From: Firmicutes bacterium HGW-Firmicutes-7
GTDB taxonomy: Bacteria > Bacillota > Clostridia > Lachnospirales > Vallitaleaceae
Assembly (NCBI GenBank): GCA_002841375.1
Contig: PGZO01000015.1
Coordinates: forward strand, 24,338-88,337
Length of the DNA: 64,000 nt
Direction: 5' to 3'
The notes under the pieces were generated by a model, which ran no database searches, was not told the DNA's origin, and saw nothing but the letters and a program-made list of their open reading frames with translations. A program made the translations under genes and the position numbers. Shown here piece by piece: positions 37,954-47,501 of the stretch; within the stretch, counting starts at the first letter, position 1; each line of letters starts with the position of its first letter.

Positions 37954-39708
37954 ATGGTAGAAACTAAAAAAATGATTAAAATCATTATTAATGATCAAGA
38001 GCTCTCAGTACCTGAGGGAATCACAATATTAGAAGCAGCACATCAAGTTGGTGTTAAAATTCCAACGTTATGTCACTTGGACTTACATGATCTTAAAATG
38101 GTCAATCAGACAGCATCTTGTAGAGTATGTATGGTTGAAGCACCTGGTAGAAACAGTCTAGTTCCAGCTTGTGTTACAAAAGTATCGGAAGGTATGGAAG
38201 TCAATACGCATACTACTAGAGCAATTACAGCTAGGAGAATGGCTGTTGAATTACTTCTATCTAATCATCCAAACGAATGTTTTACGTGTCCAAAGAATCT
38301 TCAATGTGAACTTCAAGCCCTTGCCGCAGAGCTTGGGGTAAGAGAAATTCGTTGGGAAGGGGAGCGAATGGACTACCCTAAAGATTTGACCTCTGATGCC
38401 ATTGTAAAGGATGCGAATAAATGTATTTATTGTAGAAGATGTGAAACAGCTTGCAATATCGTACAAACTTGTGGAATATTGTCGGGTATTGGACGTGGAT
38501 TTGATGTATTTGTTGGACCCTTTGCGAATATTCCAATGGTAGAATCTTCTTGTACCTATTGTGGGCAATGTGTTGCAGTATGTCCAACAGCCGCATTAAC
38601 AGAAGTAAATCATACAGCAAAAGTATGGGAAGCACTTAATGATCCAGATAAGCATGTTATTGTACAAACCGCTCCAGCCATTCGAGTAGCCATAGGGGAA
38701 TTATTTGATATGGAACCTGGTACAATTGTAACAGGAAAGCTTGTAACATCATTAAAGCGAATGGGCTTTGACGCTGTTTTTGATACGGATTTTGGAGCTG
38801 ATCTAACAATTATGGAAGAAGCATCAGAATTAATTTATCGAATTAAAAATAATAAAACGTTGCCTATACTTACTAGCTGTTGCCCAGCATGGGTTAAATT
38901 TATAGAACATCAATTTCCAGAACTTCTAGAAATACCATCTACTTGTAAGTCGCCACATATTATGTTCGGTACAATTGTTAAAACTTTTTATGCAAAAAAA
39001 CATGGACTTGATCCAGATAATATCGTAGTTGTTTCTATAATGCCTTGTATTGCTAAAAAAGCAGAAGCCAAAAGACCAGAGCTTACAAAAGATGCACATA
39101 ATAATGTTGATATTGTTGTTACAACTAGGGAATTAGGTGCAATGATTAAAGAAGCTGGAATTGACTTTGATAAGCTACCAGATAGTGAGTACGACAAGCC
39201 ACTAGGTGAGACAACGGGCGCTTCTGTAATATTTGGAACAACAGGGGGCGTAATAGAAGCTGCCATTCGTACAACGTATGAATGGTTAACAGGAGAAGAA
39301 TTAGTTGATGTTGAATTTACACAACTTAGAGGTATGGAAGGTGTACGCGAAGCAGTTGTAAATATTGGGGGTAAAGAGCTTAAAATTGGTATTGCTCATG
39401 GTCTTGGAAATGCACGCATTCTTCTGGAAGGGATAAGAGAAGGTACGTCACATTATGACGCTATTGAAATTATGGCTTGTCCTGGTGGTTGTGTTGGCGG
39501 TGGCGGGCAACCATATCATCATGGAAATGAAGAAATAGTGAAAAAACGACAAGAAGCCATTTATCAAGAAGATCGAAATAAAAAGATAAGAAAGTCTCAT
39601 GAAAATGCTGAAGTATTAGAATTATATAGACAGTACTTAGGTGAACCATATGGAAAACTTGCACATGAACTTCTCCATACGCATTATGAAGAACGAGAAC
39701 GAATCTAA
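37954..39708 (+). CDS. hydA: [FeFe] hydrogenase catalytic subunit, group A (HydA/HndD)
   Basis: 584 residues. N-terminal plant-type [2Fe-2S] ('CRVCMVEAPGRNSLVPAC'), His-Cys-ligated [4Fe-4S] region ('HPNECFTCPKNLQCELQ'), two [4Fe-4S] ferredoxin motifs ('CIYCRRCETAC', 'CTYCGQCVAVCP'), then the H-cluster domain with L1 'TSCCPAW', L2 'MPCIAKKAEA' and L3 'MACPGGCVGGGGQP', and a small-subunit-like C-terminal tail. It makes or uses H2 with electrons from NADH via the upstream subunits. GGGGGG ribosome region before the ATG; last gene of the operon. No maturase genes hydEFG in the window. Confidence 0.96.
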   Translation: MVETKKMIKIIINDQELSVPEGITILEAAHQVGVKIPTLCHLDLHDLKMVNQTASCRVCMVEAPGRNSLVPACVTKVSEGMEVNTHTTRAITARRMAVELLLSNHPNECFTCPKNLQCELQALAAELGVREIRWEGERMDYPKDLTSDAIVKDANKCIYCRRCETACNIVQTCGILSGIGRGFDVFVGPFANIPMVESSCTYCGQCVAVCPTAALTEVNHTAKVWEALNDPDKHVIVQTAPAIRVAIGELFDMEPGTIVTGKLVTSLKRMGFDAVFDTDFGADLTIMEEASELIYRIKNNKTLPILTSCCPAWVKFIEHQFPELLEIPSTCKSPHIMFGTIVKTFYAKKHGLDPDNIVVVSIMPCIAKKAEAKRPELTKDAHNNVDIVVTTRELGAMIKEAGIDFDKLPDSEYDKPLGETTGASVIFGTTGGVIEAAIRTTYEWLTGEELVDVEFTQLRGMEGVREAVVNIGGKELKIGIAHGLGNARILLEGIREGTSHYDAIEIMACPGGCVGGGGQPYHHGNEEIVKKRQEAIYQEDRNKKIRKSHENAEVLELYRQYLGEPYGKLAHELLHTHYEERERI

Positions 39709-39754
39709 AATATAGCGTTAAATCTAGAAAAAACGATCAATTAAAATTTTTGGC

Positions 39755-39783
39755 TTGACAAGAACCCATTATTCCATTAATAT
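39755..39783 (+). promoter_or_regulatory. Sigma-A promoter of the T-box leader
   Basis: TTGACA (39755-39760), 17-base spacer, TAATAT (39778-39783), ending 27 bases before stem I of the T-box. Confidence 0.85.
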
Positions 39784-39810
39784 ATGAAATAAGATAAAGG
39801 CAATGAAAAG

Positions 39811-40080
39811 GAAGAGTACTTTGCATAGTGAAATAAAGAGAGGAGATGTTGGTGAGAATTCTCCATGATGATGTGAAGGAAGGTAGCCTTGGAGCTGTGA
39901 ACCGAAATCTTGTTAGATTATTTACAAGAGAGTAGACTTCAACGGAAGCTTACCGTTATGGAAGCAATAATATCGGAGAAATCCTGTGTTATATGAGTGT
40001 GCTAATATATTTAGCAAAATTAGGTGGTACCGCGGAAGCTAAGACCTTCGTCCTATAGTTTATAGGATGGAGGCTTTTTT
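39811..40080 (+). promoter_or_regulatory. T-box leader of the acetolactate synthase gene
   Basis: tRNA-sensing leader. Stem I runs 39811-39940 (GAAG..TACT / AGTA..CTTC base, GTGAAATAA / TTATTTAC above it). The specifier region on its 3' side reads GAAATCTTG, giving ATC (Ile, 39907-39909) or, shifted, CTT (Leu); both fit branched-chain control. The T-box AGGTGGTACCGCGG is at 40022-40035, and the terminator (13-bp stem 40045-40057 / 40061-40073, then T run) ends at 40080. Uncharged tRNA would favour read-through. Confidence 0.95.
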
Positions 40081-40159
40081 AATTATCAAAAAGTTCTGTA
40101 TAAGCATTTTACTATTAATTGTAAACAAAGGCATAGCCTATTGAAAGGAGACGTATATT

Positions 40160-41809
40160 ATGAAATTAACAGGAGCTCAAATCGTAATAGAATGTTTGAA
40201 GGAACAAGGTGTTGATACGATATTTGGATATCCAGGCGCAGCAACAATAAATATTTATGACGAGCTATATAAAAATGCCAAATACATTCAACATATTTTA
40301 ACCTCCCATGAGCAAGGAGCTGCTCATGCAGCAGACGGTTATTCTCGTTCAAGTGACAGGATAGGTGTTTGTATTGCAACCTCAGGACCAGGTGCTACAA
40401 ATCTAGTTACTGGAATTGCTACCGCCTATATGGATTCTATTCCAATGGTAGCAATTACTGGAAACGTTGACATCAATAAATTGGGTAAGGATAGCTTCCA
40501 GGAGGTAGATATATTTGGAATTACTATGCCAATAACGAAACATAATTATATGATCAAGGACGTAAATGATCTTGCACCTGCCATTAGAGAGGCCTTTTTA
40601 ATTGCTAAATCAGGAAGACCAGGACCGGTACTAATAGATATTCCTAAAAATATAACCGCAGAATTAGCAGAATTTGAAAGGGAAGAGCCTAAAGAAATAG
40701 TAAGAGTAGAAAGTAAAATGAATGAGAAGGTACTAGAATTAATTAAGAATGCCAAGCGCCCTATGATCTATGCAGGCGGAGGTGTTAAGCTTGCAAGAGC
40801 TTCAGAGGAATTAATTGCATTTGCAGAAATGATAAGTGCACCAGTTGCCTGTAGCTTAATGAGTATAGGTAGCATTCCAACAGACCACAAGCTTTACACA
40901 GGTATGGTTGGTATGCACGGAACGATGGTCTCAAACACCGCTTTCAATAGGTGTGATCTTTTAATCTGTATTGGTGCAAGATTTAGCGATAGAGTAGTAG
41001 GTAATGAAAATCATTTTGTTGAAGCAGGTAAAATTATTCATTTTGATATAGATCCGGCAGAAATTAATAAAAATATTCTTGTTGACGATTGTATTATTGG
41101 AGATGTTAAAAATACGTTAGCGATGTTACTTGAATGTTTAACTAAACAGCAACATACTGATTGGCTTGAAGAAATCAACAAACTTAAAACCCAATTCAAA
41201 ATTACTTATGATAGGAATCAAATTAACGTACCTTATTTGTTAAAAAAAATTGGGGAGCATGCTGGAGAGGAAGATATTGTTTCAACTGATGTAGGACAGC
41301 ATCAAATGTGGACAGCACAACACTATCCATTTAAAAAACCTTATAAATTGCTAACCTCTGGTGGATTAGGTACGATGGGTTACGGTCTTGGAGCAGCAAT
41401 GGGTGCCCAGTTCGCAAACAAAGACAACCGAATTATTATGATTACTGGAGATGGCTCTTTTAAAATGAATTTTAATGAGATTGTGACTTCAGTACGGCAT
41501 AAATTGCCAATAAAAATATTCTTAATGAACAATCACACATTAGGAATGGTACGACAATGGCAAGATTTATTTTACGACCAAAGGTTCGCGGCAACAACGC
41601 TAGAAGACGACATTGACTATGTTCAATTTGCACGTTCTCTTGGAGGAGAAGGCTATACAATCGATCATATTAGTGAAATTGACGCAGTAATTGAGGAAGC
41701 TTTTTCTAATGATAAACTGTGTTTAATTCACTGTAATGTCCCACAAAGTCAATTCGTATATCCAATGGTTCCACCAGGTAAAGCGATTCATGAAGCGATT
41801 TGGGAATAA
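40160..41809 (+). CDS. ilvB: Acetolactate synthase large subunit, biosynthetic
   Basis: 549-residue ThDP enzyme condensing two pyruvates (or pyruvate and 2-oxobutyrate) in branched-chain amino-acid synthesis. Catalytic Glu in 'TSHEQGAAHAADGY'; FAD/quinone-like region 'GKDSFQEVDIFGITMPITKH'; ThDP/Mg motif 'ITGDGSFKMNFNE' with 'NNHTLGMVRQWQ'. GAAAGGAG precedes the ATG. T-box control by Ile or Leu tRNA fits. No ilvN small subunit, ilvC, ilvD or leu genes follow, so the gene stands alone; the regulatory subunit must be elsewhere if it exists. Confidence 0.94.
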   Translation: MKLTGAQIVIECLKEQGVDTIFGYPGAATINIYDELYKNAKYIQHILTSHEQGAAHAADGYSRSSDRIGVCIATSGPGATNLVTGIATAYMDSIPMVAITGNVDINKLGKDSFQEVDIFGITMPITKHNYMIKDVNDLAPAIREAFLIAKSGRPGPVLIDIPKNITAELAEFEREEPKEIVRVESKMNEKVLELIKNAKRPMIYAGGGVKLARASEELIAFAEMISAPVACSLMSIGSIPTDHKLYTGMVGMHGTMVSNTAFNRCDLLICIGARFSDRVVGNENHFVEAGKIIHFDIDPAEINKNILVDDCIIGDVKNTLAMLLECLTKQQHTDWLEEINKLKTQFKITYDRNQINVPYLLKKIGEHAGEEDIVSTDVGQHQMWTAQHYPFKKPYKLLTSGGLGTMGYGLGAAMGAQFANKDNRIIMITGDGSFKMNFNEIVTSVRHKLPIKIFLMNNHTLGMVRQWQDLFYDQRFAATTLEDDIDYVQFARSLGGEGYTIDHISEIDAVIEEAFSNDKLCLIHCNVPQSQFVYPMVPPGKAIHEAIWE

Positions 41810-41867
41810 TCACAACAAAAAAACGTTCAATAAATTTAAAAAATTTAATAAATTTAATGCAAAGAGA

Positions 41868-41903
41868 AGGGGTTTTAGCAAAATATGGCTAGCTAAAACC
41901 CCT
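41868..41903 (+). repeat. 12-bp inverted repeat after ilvB
   Basis: AGGGGTTTTAGC / GCTAAAACCCCT with a 12-base loop, 58 bases after the ilvB stop. No T run follows, so it is at most a weak terminator or mRNA-stabilising hairpin. Confidence 0.5.
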
Positions 41904-41966
41904 ATTAGATAGTGAAAACTGACAATGCTAAATACCATGAGAAATTTATCAGAATTTGTCATATTA

Positions 41967-41995
41967 TTGCTAATAACATACGATCATGATATAAT
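41967..41995 (+). promoter_or_regulatory. Sigma-A promoter of the GGDEF-EAL gene
   Basis: TTGCTA (41967-41972), 17-base spacer, TATAAT (41990-41995). Confidence 0.65.
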
Positions 41996-42058
41996 AATTA
42001 ACAGTGATGAAAGTTTAAGCATATACTTAAAAATATCTCTCCTAAGGAGTAAAGAAGT

Positions 42059-44341
42059 ATGACCTTAGCATTTAAGAACGAAAATAGAAAGCTATTGTTA
42101 GCACAAACGAACACACTCTTGTTTAAGGTTTTAATTATATTTATTTTATATTCATCTCTATTATCAGTTATCAGCTTTTATCTTGGAGCGCTTGGAGAGT
42201 TTATTGTTGTTGAAATTTTATTTAATTTTATTAGAGTCATTGCCCTTCTTACTATCCAAAAAATTATGAAAAATGAAAATGTTAAATACATCCTATACGT
42301 CAGTTTTGGTATAATAGGTTTTATTTTTTCTTTCTTTACATTAAGAGACTATGTAGGTATTTTTTATGGTGCATTGGTGTATTGTTACATTACAATTATC
42401 ATTATTTCTCTAAAACGTATTGTGGCGAGTATATTTGCAGGGGTTAGCGTAGTTGCTTATCTCATTCTTTTTTATATTTATCCCTATAAAAACATTGACA
42501 TTGATGTGGCATATTATCTGAGTCAAATTGGATTTATACTTATTTACAACTTCATAGTCGTTAAAGTAATGGATTACTTTAAAATTTACGAGAGTAAAAT
42601 ATATGACCAAATTGATTTGATTGAACAACAAAAAGAATCTTTAGAAGAACAAAAAAGAGAATTAGTAAAAAGCGAAGAGCGCTATAGAATTGTTTTTGAT
42701 GCGAGTAGAGATGGCTTATGGGATTATGATATGACAAACCGAAATATTTATTATTCCGAACATGCGCTAGAATTACTTAAAGTTCATGGATTTTATAATC
42801 TTGATTTTACAAATTTACATAGCGCAGCAATTCCACCTGAGGATTATAAGCACCTTAAAGCTTATCGACAAGAGATATTAAATGGGAATAGAGATAAGTA
42901 CACAATAGAATTTAAATATAAGGTAAATGATCGTTTCTTTTGGTTAGAAGAGCAAGTTATCGTTCTAAGAGATCATGAAGGATTTATTAAACGTATTGGC
43001 GGATCCATATGTAACATTACTGAAAAGAAACTTAAAGATGTTAAAATACATACATTAGCTTATTATGATACGTTAACACTTCTTCCTAATAGAAGCTTTT
43101 TATATGAAGAAATTAATCGTATTATTGAATTGCAGCAAAATAATATGACTGAACTTGCAATTATTATTTTAGATATTGATGATTTTAAGCTTGTTAATGA
43201 TATTTTTGGGCATGAAGTAGGAGATAAAGTTTTACTAACAATAGCCAACAGATTCAAATCGATGGAATGGGACAATATAACAGTAGCTAGACTTGGTGGT
43301 GATGAGTTTGGCATACTTATTTATGGAAAGCTAGAAGAAGCCAATATTACTGACCAATTAAACTTAATTATTAAGTTAATTGCAGAACCAATTACTATAG
43401 TGAATCATAATATAGAGTTAACATCAAGTATGGGCATCTCCATCTTTCCAAAAGATGGCACAGATAAGGAAATGTTGCTTAAAAATACAGAGCTTGCCTT
43501 ATATAATGCAAAGTCTTTAGGAAAAAATCGTTACAGTTTTTTTGATATTAAGATGGCAGAGGAACTTTCTAAAAAGGTAAATATGGGAATACAATTAAAA
43601 GAGGCCATTCACAACAATGAATTGTTCTTGAATTATCAGCCACTAATTAATTGTGAAACGAAAAAAATAACGGGTTTTGAAGCGTTAATAAGATGGAATT
43701 CGCCTAAATATGGTAGAGTAAATCCAAATGATTTTATTCCGCTAGCAGAAGAGATTGGCATGATAAATGAAATAGGAAAATGGGTTTTTAAAGAAGCCGG
43801 TATGTTCTCAAAAAAAATTAACCTTATTGACAGTCAGATTACCGTATCAATAAATGTTTCTCCGATACAAGTCATAGACCGCTTCTTTATTGAAGATATG
43901 ATGGAAATAACAAACGAGTATGGAATTGATCCAAGGCTAATCTGTATCGAAATAACTGAGAATGCTTTAATTACATCTTTTGAACATGCAATTACTAATA
44001 TAAAAAAGCTAAGTGAGTTAGGTTTTGTTATTTCTATTGATGATTTTGGAACAGGGTATTCCTCTTTAAGTTATTTGCGAAACCTCCCAGTTAATATTAT
44101 TAAAATTGATAAGTCTTTTGTTGATTTTATTGAAAATAATTCTAAGGATTTAGATTTAGTTAAAACAATTATTAGTCTAGGTAAAGTATTAGGCATGGCA
44201 ATTGTCGCTGAAGGTGTTGAAAATCTAGGTCAATATGATTTGCTTAAGGAACACCAATGTGATATTATTCAAGGTTATTTATTTAGCAAGCCTTTAGCAG
44301 AAGAGGATGCACATCATTACTTGCTTAAGAATCTTGAATAA
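42059..44341 (+). CDS. Membrane PAS-GGDEF-EAL cyclic-di-GMP protein
   Basis: 760 residues. Six TM helices (about 20-185), a short coiled coil (about 185-208), a PAS domain (about 208-330, 'YRIVFDASRDGLWDYDM'), GGDEF (about 335-495) with an intact active site 'ARLGGDEFGIL', and EAL (about 510-755) with 'GFEALIRW', 'DDFGTGYSSLSYLRNLPV', 'KIDKSFVD' and 'AEGVEN'. Both catalytic centres look intact, so it may make and break c-di-GMP depending on signal. AAGGAG is 9 bases before the ATG. Its 3' end overlaps by 25 bases the convergent Cache gene. Confidence 0.94.
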   Translation: MTLAFKNENRKLLLAQTNTLLFKVLIIFILYSSLLSVISFYLGALGEFIVVEILFNFIRVIALLTIQKIMKNENVKYILYVSFGIIGFIFSFFTLRDYVGIFYGALVYCYITIIIISLKRIVASIFAGVSVVAYLILFYIYPYKNIDIDVAYYLSQIGFILIYNFIVVKVMDYFKIYESKIYDQIDLIEQQKESLEEQKRELVKSEERYRIVFDASRDGLWDYDMTNRNIYYSEHALELLKVHGFYNLDFTNLHSAAIPPEDYKHLKAYRQEILNGNRDKYTIEFKYKVNDRFFWLEEQVIVLRDHEGFIKRIGGSICNITEKKLKDVKIHTLAYYDTLTLLPNRSFLYEEINRIIELQQNNMTELAIIILDIDDFKLVNDIFGHEVGDKVLLTIANRFKSMEWDNITVARLGGDEFGILIYGKLEEANITDQLNLIIKLIAEPITIVNHNIELTSSMGISIFPKDGTDKEMLLKNTELALYNAKSLGKNRYSFFDIKMAEELSKKVNMGIQLKEAIHNNELFLNYQPLINCETKKITGFEALIRWNSPKYGRVNPNDFIPLAEEIGMINEIGKWVFKEAGMFSKKINLIDSQITVSINVSPIQVIDRFFIEDMMEITNEYGIDPRLICIEITENALITSFEHAITNIKKLSELGFVISIDDFGTGYSSLSYLRNLPVNIIKIDKSFVDFIENNSKDLDLVKTIISLGKVLGMAIVAEGVENLGQYDLLKEHQCDIIQGYLFSKPLAEEDAHHYLLKNLE

Positions 44342-45300
44342 GTCTGAGCAAGAGCAATAATTATTATGAAAACGATTAATAGTACAAAATTTAGCTTGTT
44401 CAAATCTCCATACATTTCATGTTTTTTAGGAGTGGCTAATAAGATCCATCCATTGTTTAATTTCTGATAAGCTGTTATTTTTTCTTTTTGAGCTTCCTTG
44501 TATTTTATGATACCAAAGTTACTTCCTGCTTCAATAATACGAACGCAATTTTCATGTAGGTTATTATCATAGCTTATATAACTGAGACCTACCATGTTTG
44601 GATCTGCATCAAAAAGCACTTCGTATTTTTCGTTAAGCAACGTAACATGACCCGTATCATATATTTTAATTTGACGTAATTCTTTAGAGATATCATCAAA
44701 AAATAATTCTGATCCACCTACGCCAATGAATGTATCTCCAATCATTATTTTTTGGCTATAGGAGATGATTGTAGCATCCCAGGGTGTCCAATAATATGGA
44801 TCTGACCAACTTGAACCATTCATTTCTGCGTTCGTCCACCAGTCACTTTCATCTAAGCCGTTTTTTCGAATATCATAATCTTTTTCTCGTACGTATCCTT
44901 CCTTAATTTTAGCGTAAGATAAAATGCCTGGTCTTTCAATTGAGTTGCTATCAAAAACAACCCATCCTGATTTGGCGTTAAAAACTTGTATCGTATTTAA
45001 GAAAAGATCAGAGATATCGTCTTTATATTCGGCTATTGCTATCGGATCGTTTTTAATATTTTCATAATCTATTGTGGCAGTAATGATATTTATTAACTCA
45101 TGTGAAAGTAGTTCGGTATTTTTAATTTTATCTTCAATCATCATTGAAGTAGAATTAAGAATACTAGTCATCTTTTCTTCTGAAGTTTTATCAATTACTG
45201 CAATTGCCTGTGCATAGAAAAGAAAAGTAATAACAACAGCACTAAGTATACATATTGTAAGTAAAGCTACATACATTTTTTTAGACATAGTATTCATCAT
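44317..45300 (-). CDS. Membrane-anchored dCache sensor without output domain, B
   Basis: 327 residues. TM1 at about 8-30, a double-Cache-like extracytoplasmic domain at about 31-300 ('SGWVVFDSNS', 'WDATIISYSQKI', 'GVGGSELFFDDIS', 'GWILLATPKKHEM'), TM2 at about 303-322 and only about five cytoplasmic residues. No HAMP, kinase, GGDEF or signalling coiled coil. Its start overlaps the stop of the upstream paralogue (ATGA), so the two are co-translated. Ends inside the 3' end of the GGDEF-EAL gene on the other strand. It could sense a ligand and act through a partner in the membrane. Confidence 0.88.
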   Translation of the reverse strand: MMNTMSKKMYVALLTICILSAVVITFLFYAQAIAVIDKTSEEKMTSILNSTSMMIEDKIKNTELLSHELINIITATIDYENIKNDPIAIAEYKDDISDLFLNTIQVFNAKSGWVVFDSNSIERPGILSYAKIKEGYVREKDYDIRKNGLDESDWWTNAEMNGSSWSDPYYWTPWDATIISYSQKIMIGDTFIGVGGSELFFDDISKELRQIKIYDTGHVTLLNEKYEVLFDADPNMVGLSYISYDNNLHENCVRIIEAGSNFGIIKYKEAQKEKITAYQKLNNGWILLATPKKHEMYGDLNKLNFVLLIVFIIIIALAQTYSRFLSK

Positions 45301-46304
45301 ATACCTTCTTTCTTAGAATAATTCTTGCAAAGTATTCTATAGTAGACTTGTGCTAGAACGATCATAATTAATATAACTATAATAAGAATAAGGTTTAATT
45401 TGTTTAAGTCATCATACATTTCATGCTTTTTAGGAATCGTCAATAAAGTCCAACCGTTTGATAATTTTTGATATCCTAAAATTGTTGTTTCCTGATGGTC
45501 CTTAAACTCTAAAATATCAAAATCATTTCCTGCTTCAATTTCAGTTGCATATTTCTCATATTGATCATTGTTGCTATAAGTTTTGAAATTTTTACCAATG
45601 TTATTAAAATCATGATCAAAAATAATATCAAATTTTGCATTTATTAAGGTTACATACCCAGTATCGTATATCTTCACAGATTTAAGTTTGTTTGAAATGT
45701 CTTCGAAAAATAAATCAGATCCGCCAACACCAATTACGATATCATCAATTTTAATTTGCTCGCTGTAAGAAATAATTGTTGCATCCCAAAGTTCCCAATA
45801 GTAAGGTGAGGACCAGGCTGTACCATTTTCAATGGCATTAATCCACCAAGTATCTTTATAAAACTCGGTTTCTCGAATTTTGTACTCAGGTTGTCTACTA
45901 TATTCAGAACCATTTTTAATAAAGGATATTGTTTTTGAACTTGGCACCACATCATTATCAAAAATAACCCAACCTGACTTTGCTTCAAACGTTTTAATTG
46001 TATTTAGAAAAAGTGGCGTTATCTCGTTTTCGTAAATGTTCATAGCATCTTCATTGTTTTTTGCATCTTCTAAGCTAATGGTTGAAGTAAGTATGTTTGA
46101 CAGTTGATGTGATAGAAGCTCAGTGTTCTTAGTATTATTCTCGATCATCATAGCGTTAGATTTAAGTATGCTTTTCAAGTTCTCATGAGAAGTCTTATCT
46201 ATAACAGCTATGGATTGAAAATAAAACAATAGAATGATCACCATATTGCAGATCATGCCAATTGTAAGAAGCGTAATATAAGTTTTCTTTGATAAATAAT
46301 CCAT
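45297..46304 (-). CDS. Membrane-anchored dCache sensor without output domain, A
   Basis: About 335 residues, a clear paralogue of the downstream gene along its whole length ('IAVIDKTS', 'NTELLSH', 'KSGWVIFD', 'WDATIISYSEQI', 'GVGGSDLFFEDIS', 'PKKHEMYDDLNKLN'). TM1 at about 10-30, double-Cache region, TM2 at about 302-322, then about 12 basic residues. ATG 46304 has AAGGAG at 6 bases; ATG 46307 is also possible. That both copies stop at the same point just after TM2 argues for a real architecture and not truncation. Confidence 0.88.
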   Translation of the reverse strand: MDYLSKKTYITLLTIGMICNMVIILLFYFQSIAVIDKTSHENLKSILKSNAMMIENNTKNTELLSHQLSNILTSTISLEDAKNNEDAMNIYENEITPLFLNTIKTFEAKSGWVIFDNDVVPSSKTISFIKNGSEYSRQPEYKIRETEFYKDTWWINAIENGTAWSSPYYWELWDATIISYSEQIKIDDIVIGVGGSDLFFEDISNKLKSVKIYDTGYVTLINAKFDIIFDHDFNNIGKNFKTYSNNDQYEKYATEIEAGNDFDILEFKDHQETTILGYQKLSNGWTLLTIPKKHEMYDDLNKLNLILIIVILIMIVLAQVYYRILCKNYSKKEGI

Positions 46305-46517
46305 CATAGACTCCTTCCTTCGGGTTAAATGAAGAATAAAAGAGAAACAATTTTATATAAATTATACATTATAATGAAGTGGAATTCAAATATAATTAGG
46401 CGGTTGATGCATTATTATTGTATTAATTGATGATTTTTGGTTAAAAGTTGGTTAATTAACAAAATTAATGTCTAATTTGTTGTTGTATTTCGAAAATTCT
46501 TGAAATGGAAACAGGTC

Positions 46518-46546
46518 TTTACTTAAAATTAATTACAGTGTATACT
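46518..46546 (+). promoter_or_regulatory. Sigma-A promoter of metA
   Basis: TTTACT (46518-46523), 17-base spacer, TATACT (46541-46546), 32 bases before the start codon. No S-box or other riboswitch fits in so short a leader. Confidence 0.7.
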
Positions 46547-46578
46547 TAATAAATAATTTATGGAAAAGGGTGAATACA

Positions 46579-47499
46579 GTGCCAATAAAAATTGATAATA
46601 ACCTTCCAGCAAAGAAAATATTACAGAGTGAAAATATTTTTATTATGGATGAAGATAGAGCAATGCATCAAGATATTAGACCATTGAAAATTGTGATTTT
46701 AAATTTGATGCCACTAAAGCAGCAAACGGAAACCCAATTGTTAAGAATGTTGAGTAATAGTCCACTTCAACTTGAAATTACACTACTTAACCCAGAATCA
46801 TATCAATCAAAAAATACTTCAAGTGACCATTTGGTTGCGTTTTATACAACTTTTGATAAAATTAAGAAAAATAAGTACGATGGAATGATTATTACAGGAG
46901 CACCTGTTGAGCAAATGCCTTTTGAAGAAGTAGCCTATTGGAATGAATTAACTGAAATCATGGAGTGGACCAAGCATAATGTAACCTCAACCTTTCATAT
47001 TTGTTGGGGAGCACAAGCTGGGCTCTACTATCATTATGGTATTGGGAAAGAACCATTATCACAAAAAATGTTTGGTGTTTTTAAGCATAATGTAATAAAA
47101 CCACATAGTATGCTTCTTAGAGGTTTTGATGATGAATTTTTAGTTCCGCATTCAAGGCATACTACTGTTATTAGAGAAGATATTTTAAAGCATAAGGAGC
47201 TAGAACTATTATCAGAATCAGATGAAGCAGGCGTTTACATCGTCATCTCAAAAGATCAAAAACATATTTTTGTAACAGGTCACTCTGAGTATGATGCATG
47301 TACTTTAAGCCAAGAATATTTAAGAGATAAGGAGAAAGGGGTAGATATAGAACAACCTCAAAATTATTATCCAAATCAAGATGATTCTATGAAGCCACCT
47401 GCAACTTGGCGTAGTCATGCCCACTTATTATATTCGAATTGGCTCAATTATTATGTATATCAAGCAACGCCATATTCTATAGATCGAGTAGGAGAATAA
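46579..47499 (+). CDS. metA: Homoserine O-acetyltransferase (MetA type)
   Basis: Activates homoserine for methionine synthesis. With the GTG at 46579 the protein begins [13 protein letters not shown] as in canonical MetA and the catalytic residues fall at standard numbers: Cys142 ('[10 protein letters not shown]'), His235 and Glu237 ('GHSEYD'). Glu111 ('TGAPVEQM') is the residue that goes with acetyl-CoA instead of succinyl-CoA use in this family, so acetyltransferase is the better name. GGGTG precedes the start; the frame extends 9 bases further to another GTG. Followed 2 bases later by the M55 gene. Confidence 0.95.
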   Translation: MPIKIDNNLPAKKILQSENIFIMDEDRAMHQDIRPLKIVILNLMPLKQQTETQLLRMLSNSPLQLEITLLNPESYQSKNTSSDHLVAFYTTFDKIKKNKYDGMIITGAPVEQMPFEEVAYWNELTEIMEWTKHNVTSTFHICWGAQAGLYYHYGIGKEPLSQKMFGVFKHNVIKPHSMLLRGFDDEFLVPHSRHTTVIREDILKHKELELLSESDEAGVYIVISKDQKHIFVTGHSEYDACTLSQEYLRDKEKGVDIEQPQNYYPNQDDSMKPPATWRSHAHLLYSNWLNYYVYQATPYSIDRVGE

Positions 47500-47501
47500 T
47501 T

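Noticed and set aside
41868..41903. Inverted repeat after ilvB as an intrinsic terminator
   Set aside because: The stem is good but no T run follows on either strand.
44317..46304. The Cache genes as frameshifted or truncated chemoreceptors
   Set aside because: Both paralogues end at the same point after TM2 and the following bases on that strand show no HAMP or signalling sequence in any frame (that DNA is the EAL gene on the other strand).
46308..46578. SAM riboswitch in front of metA
   Set aside because: The promoter lies only about 30 bases before the start codon and no S-box core sequences are present.
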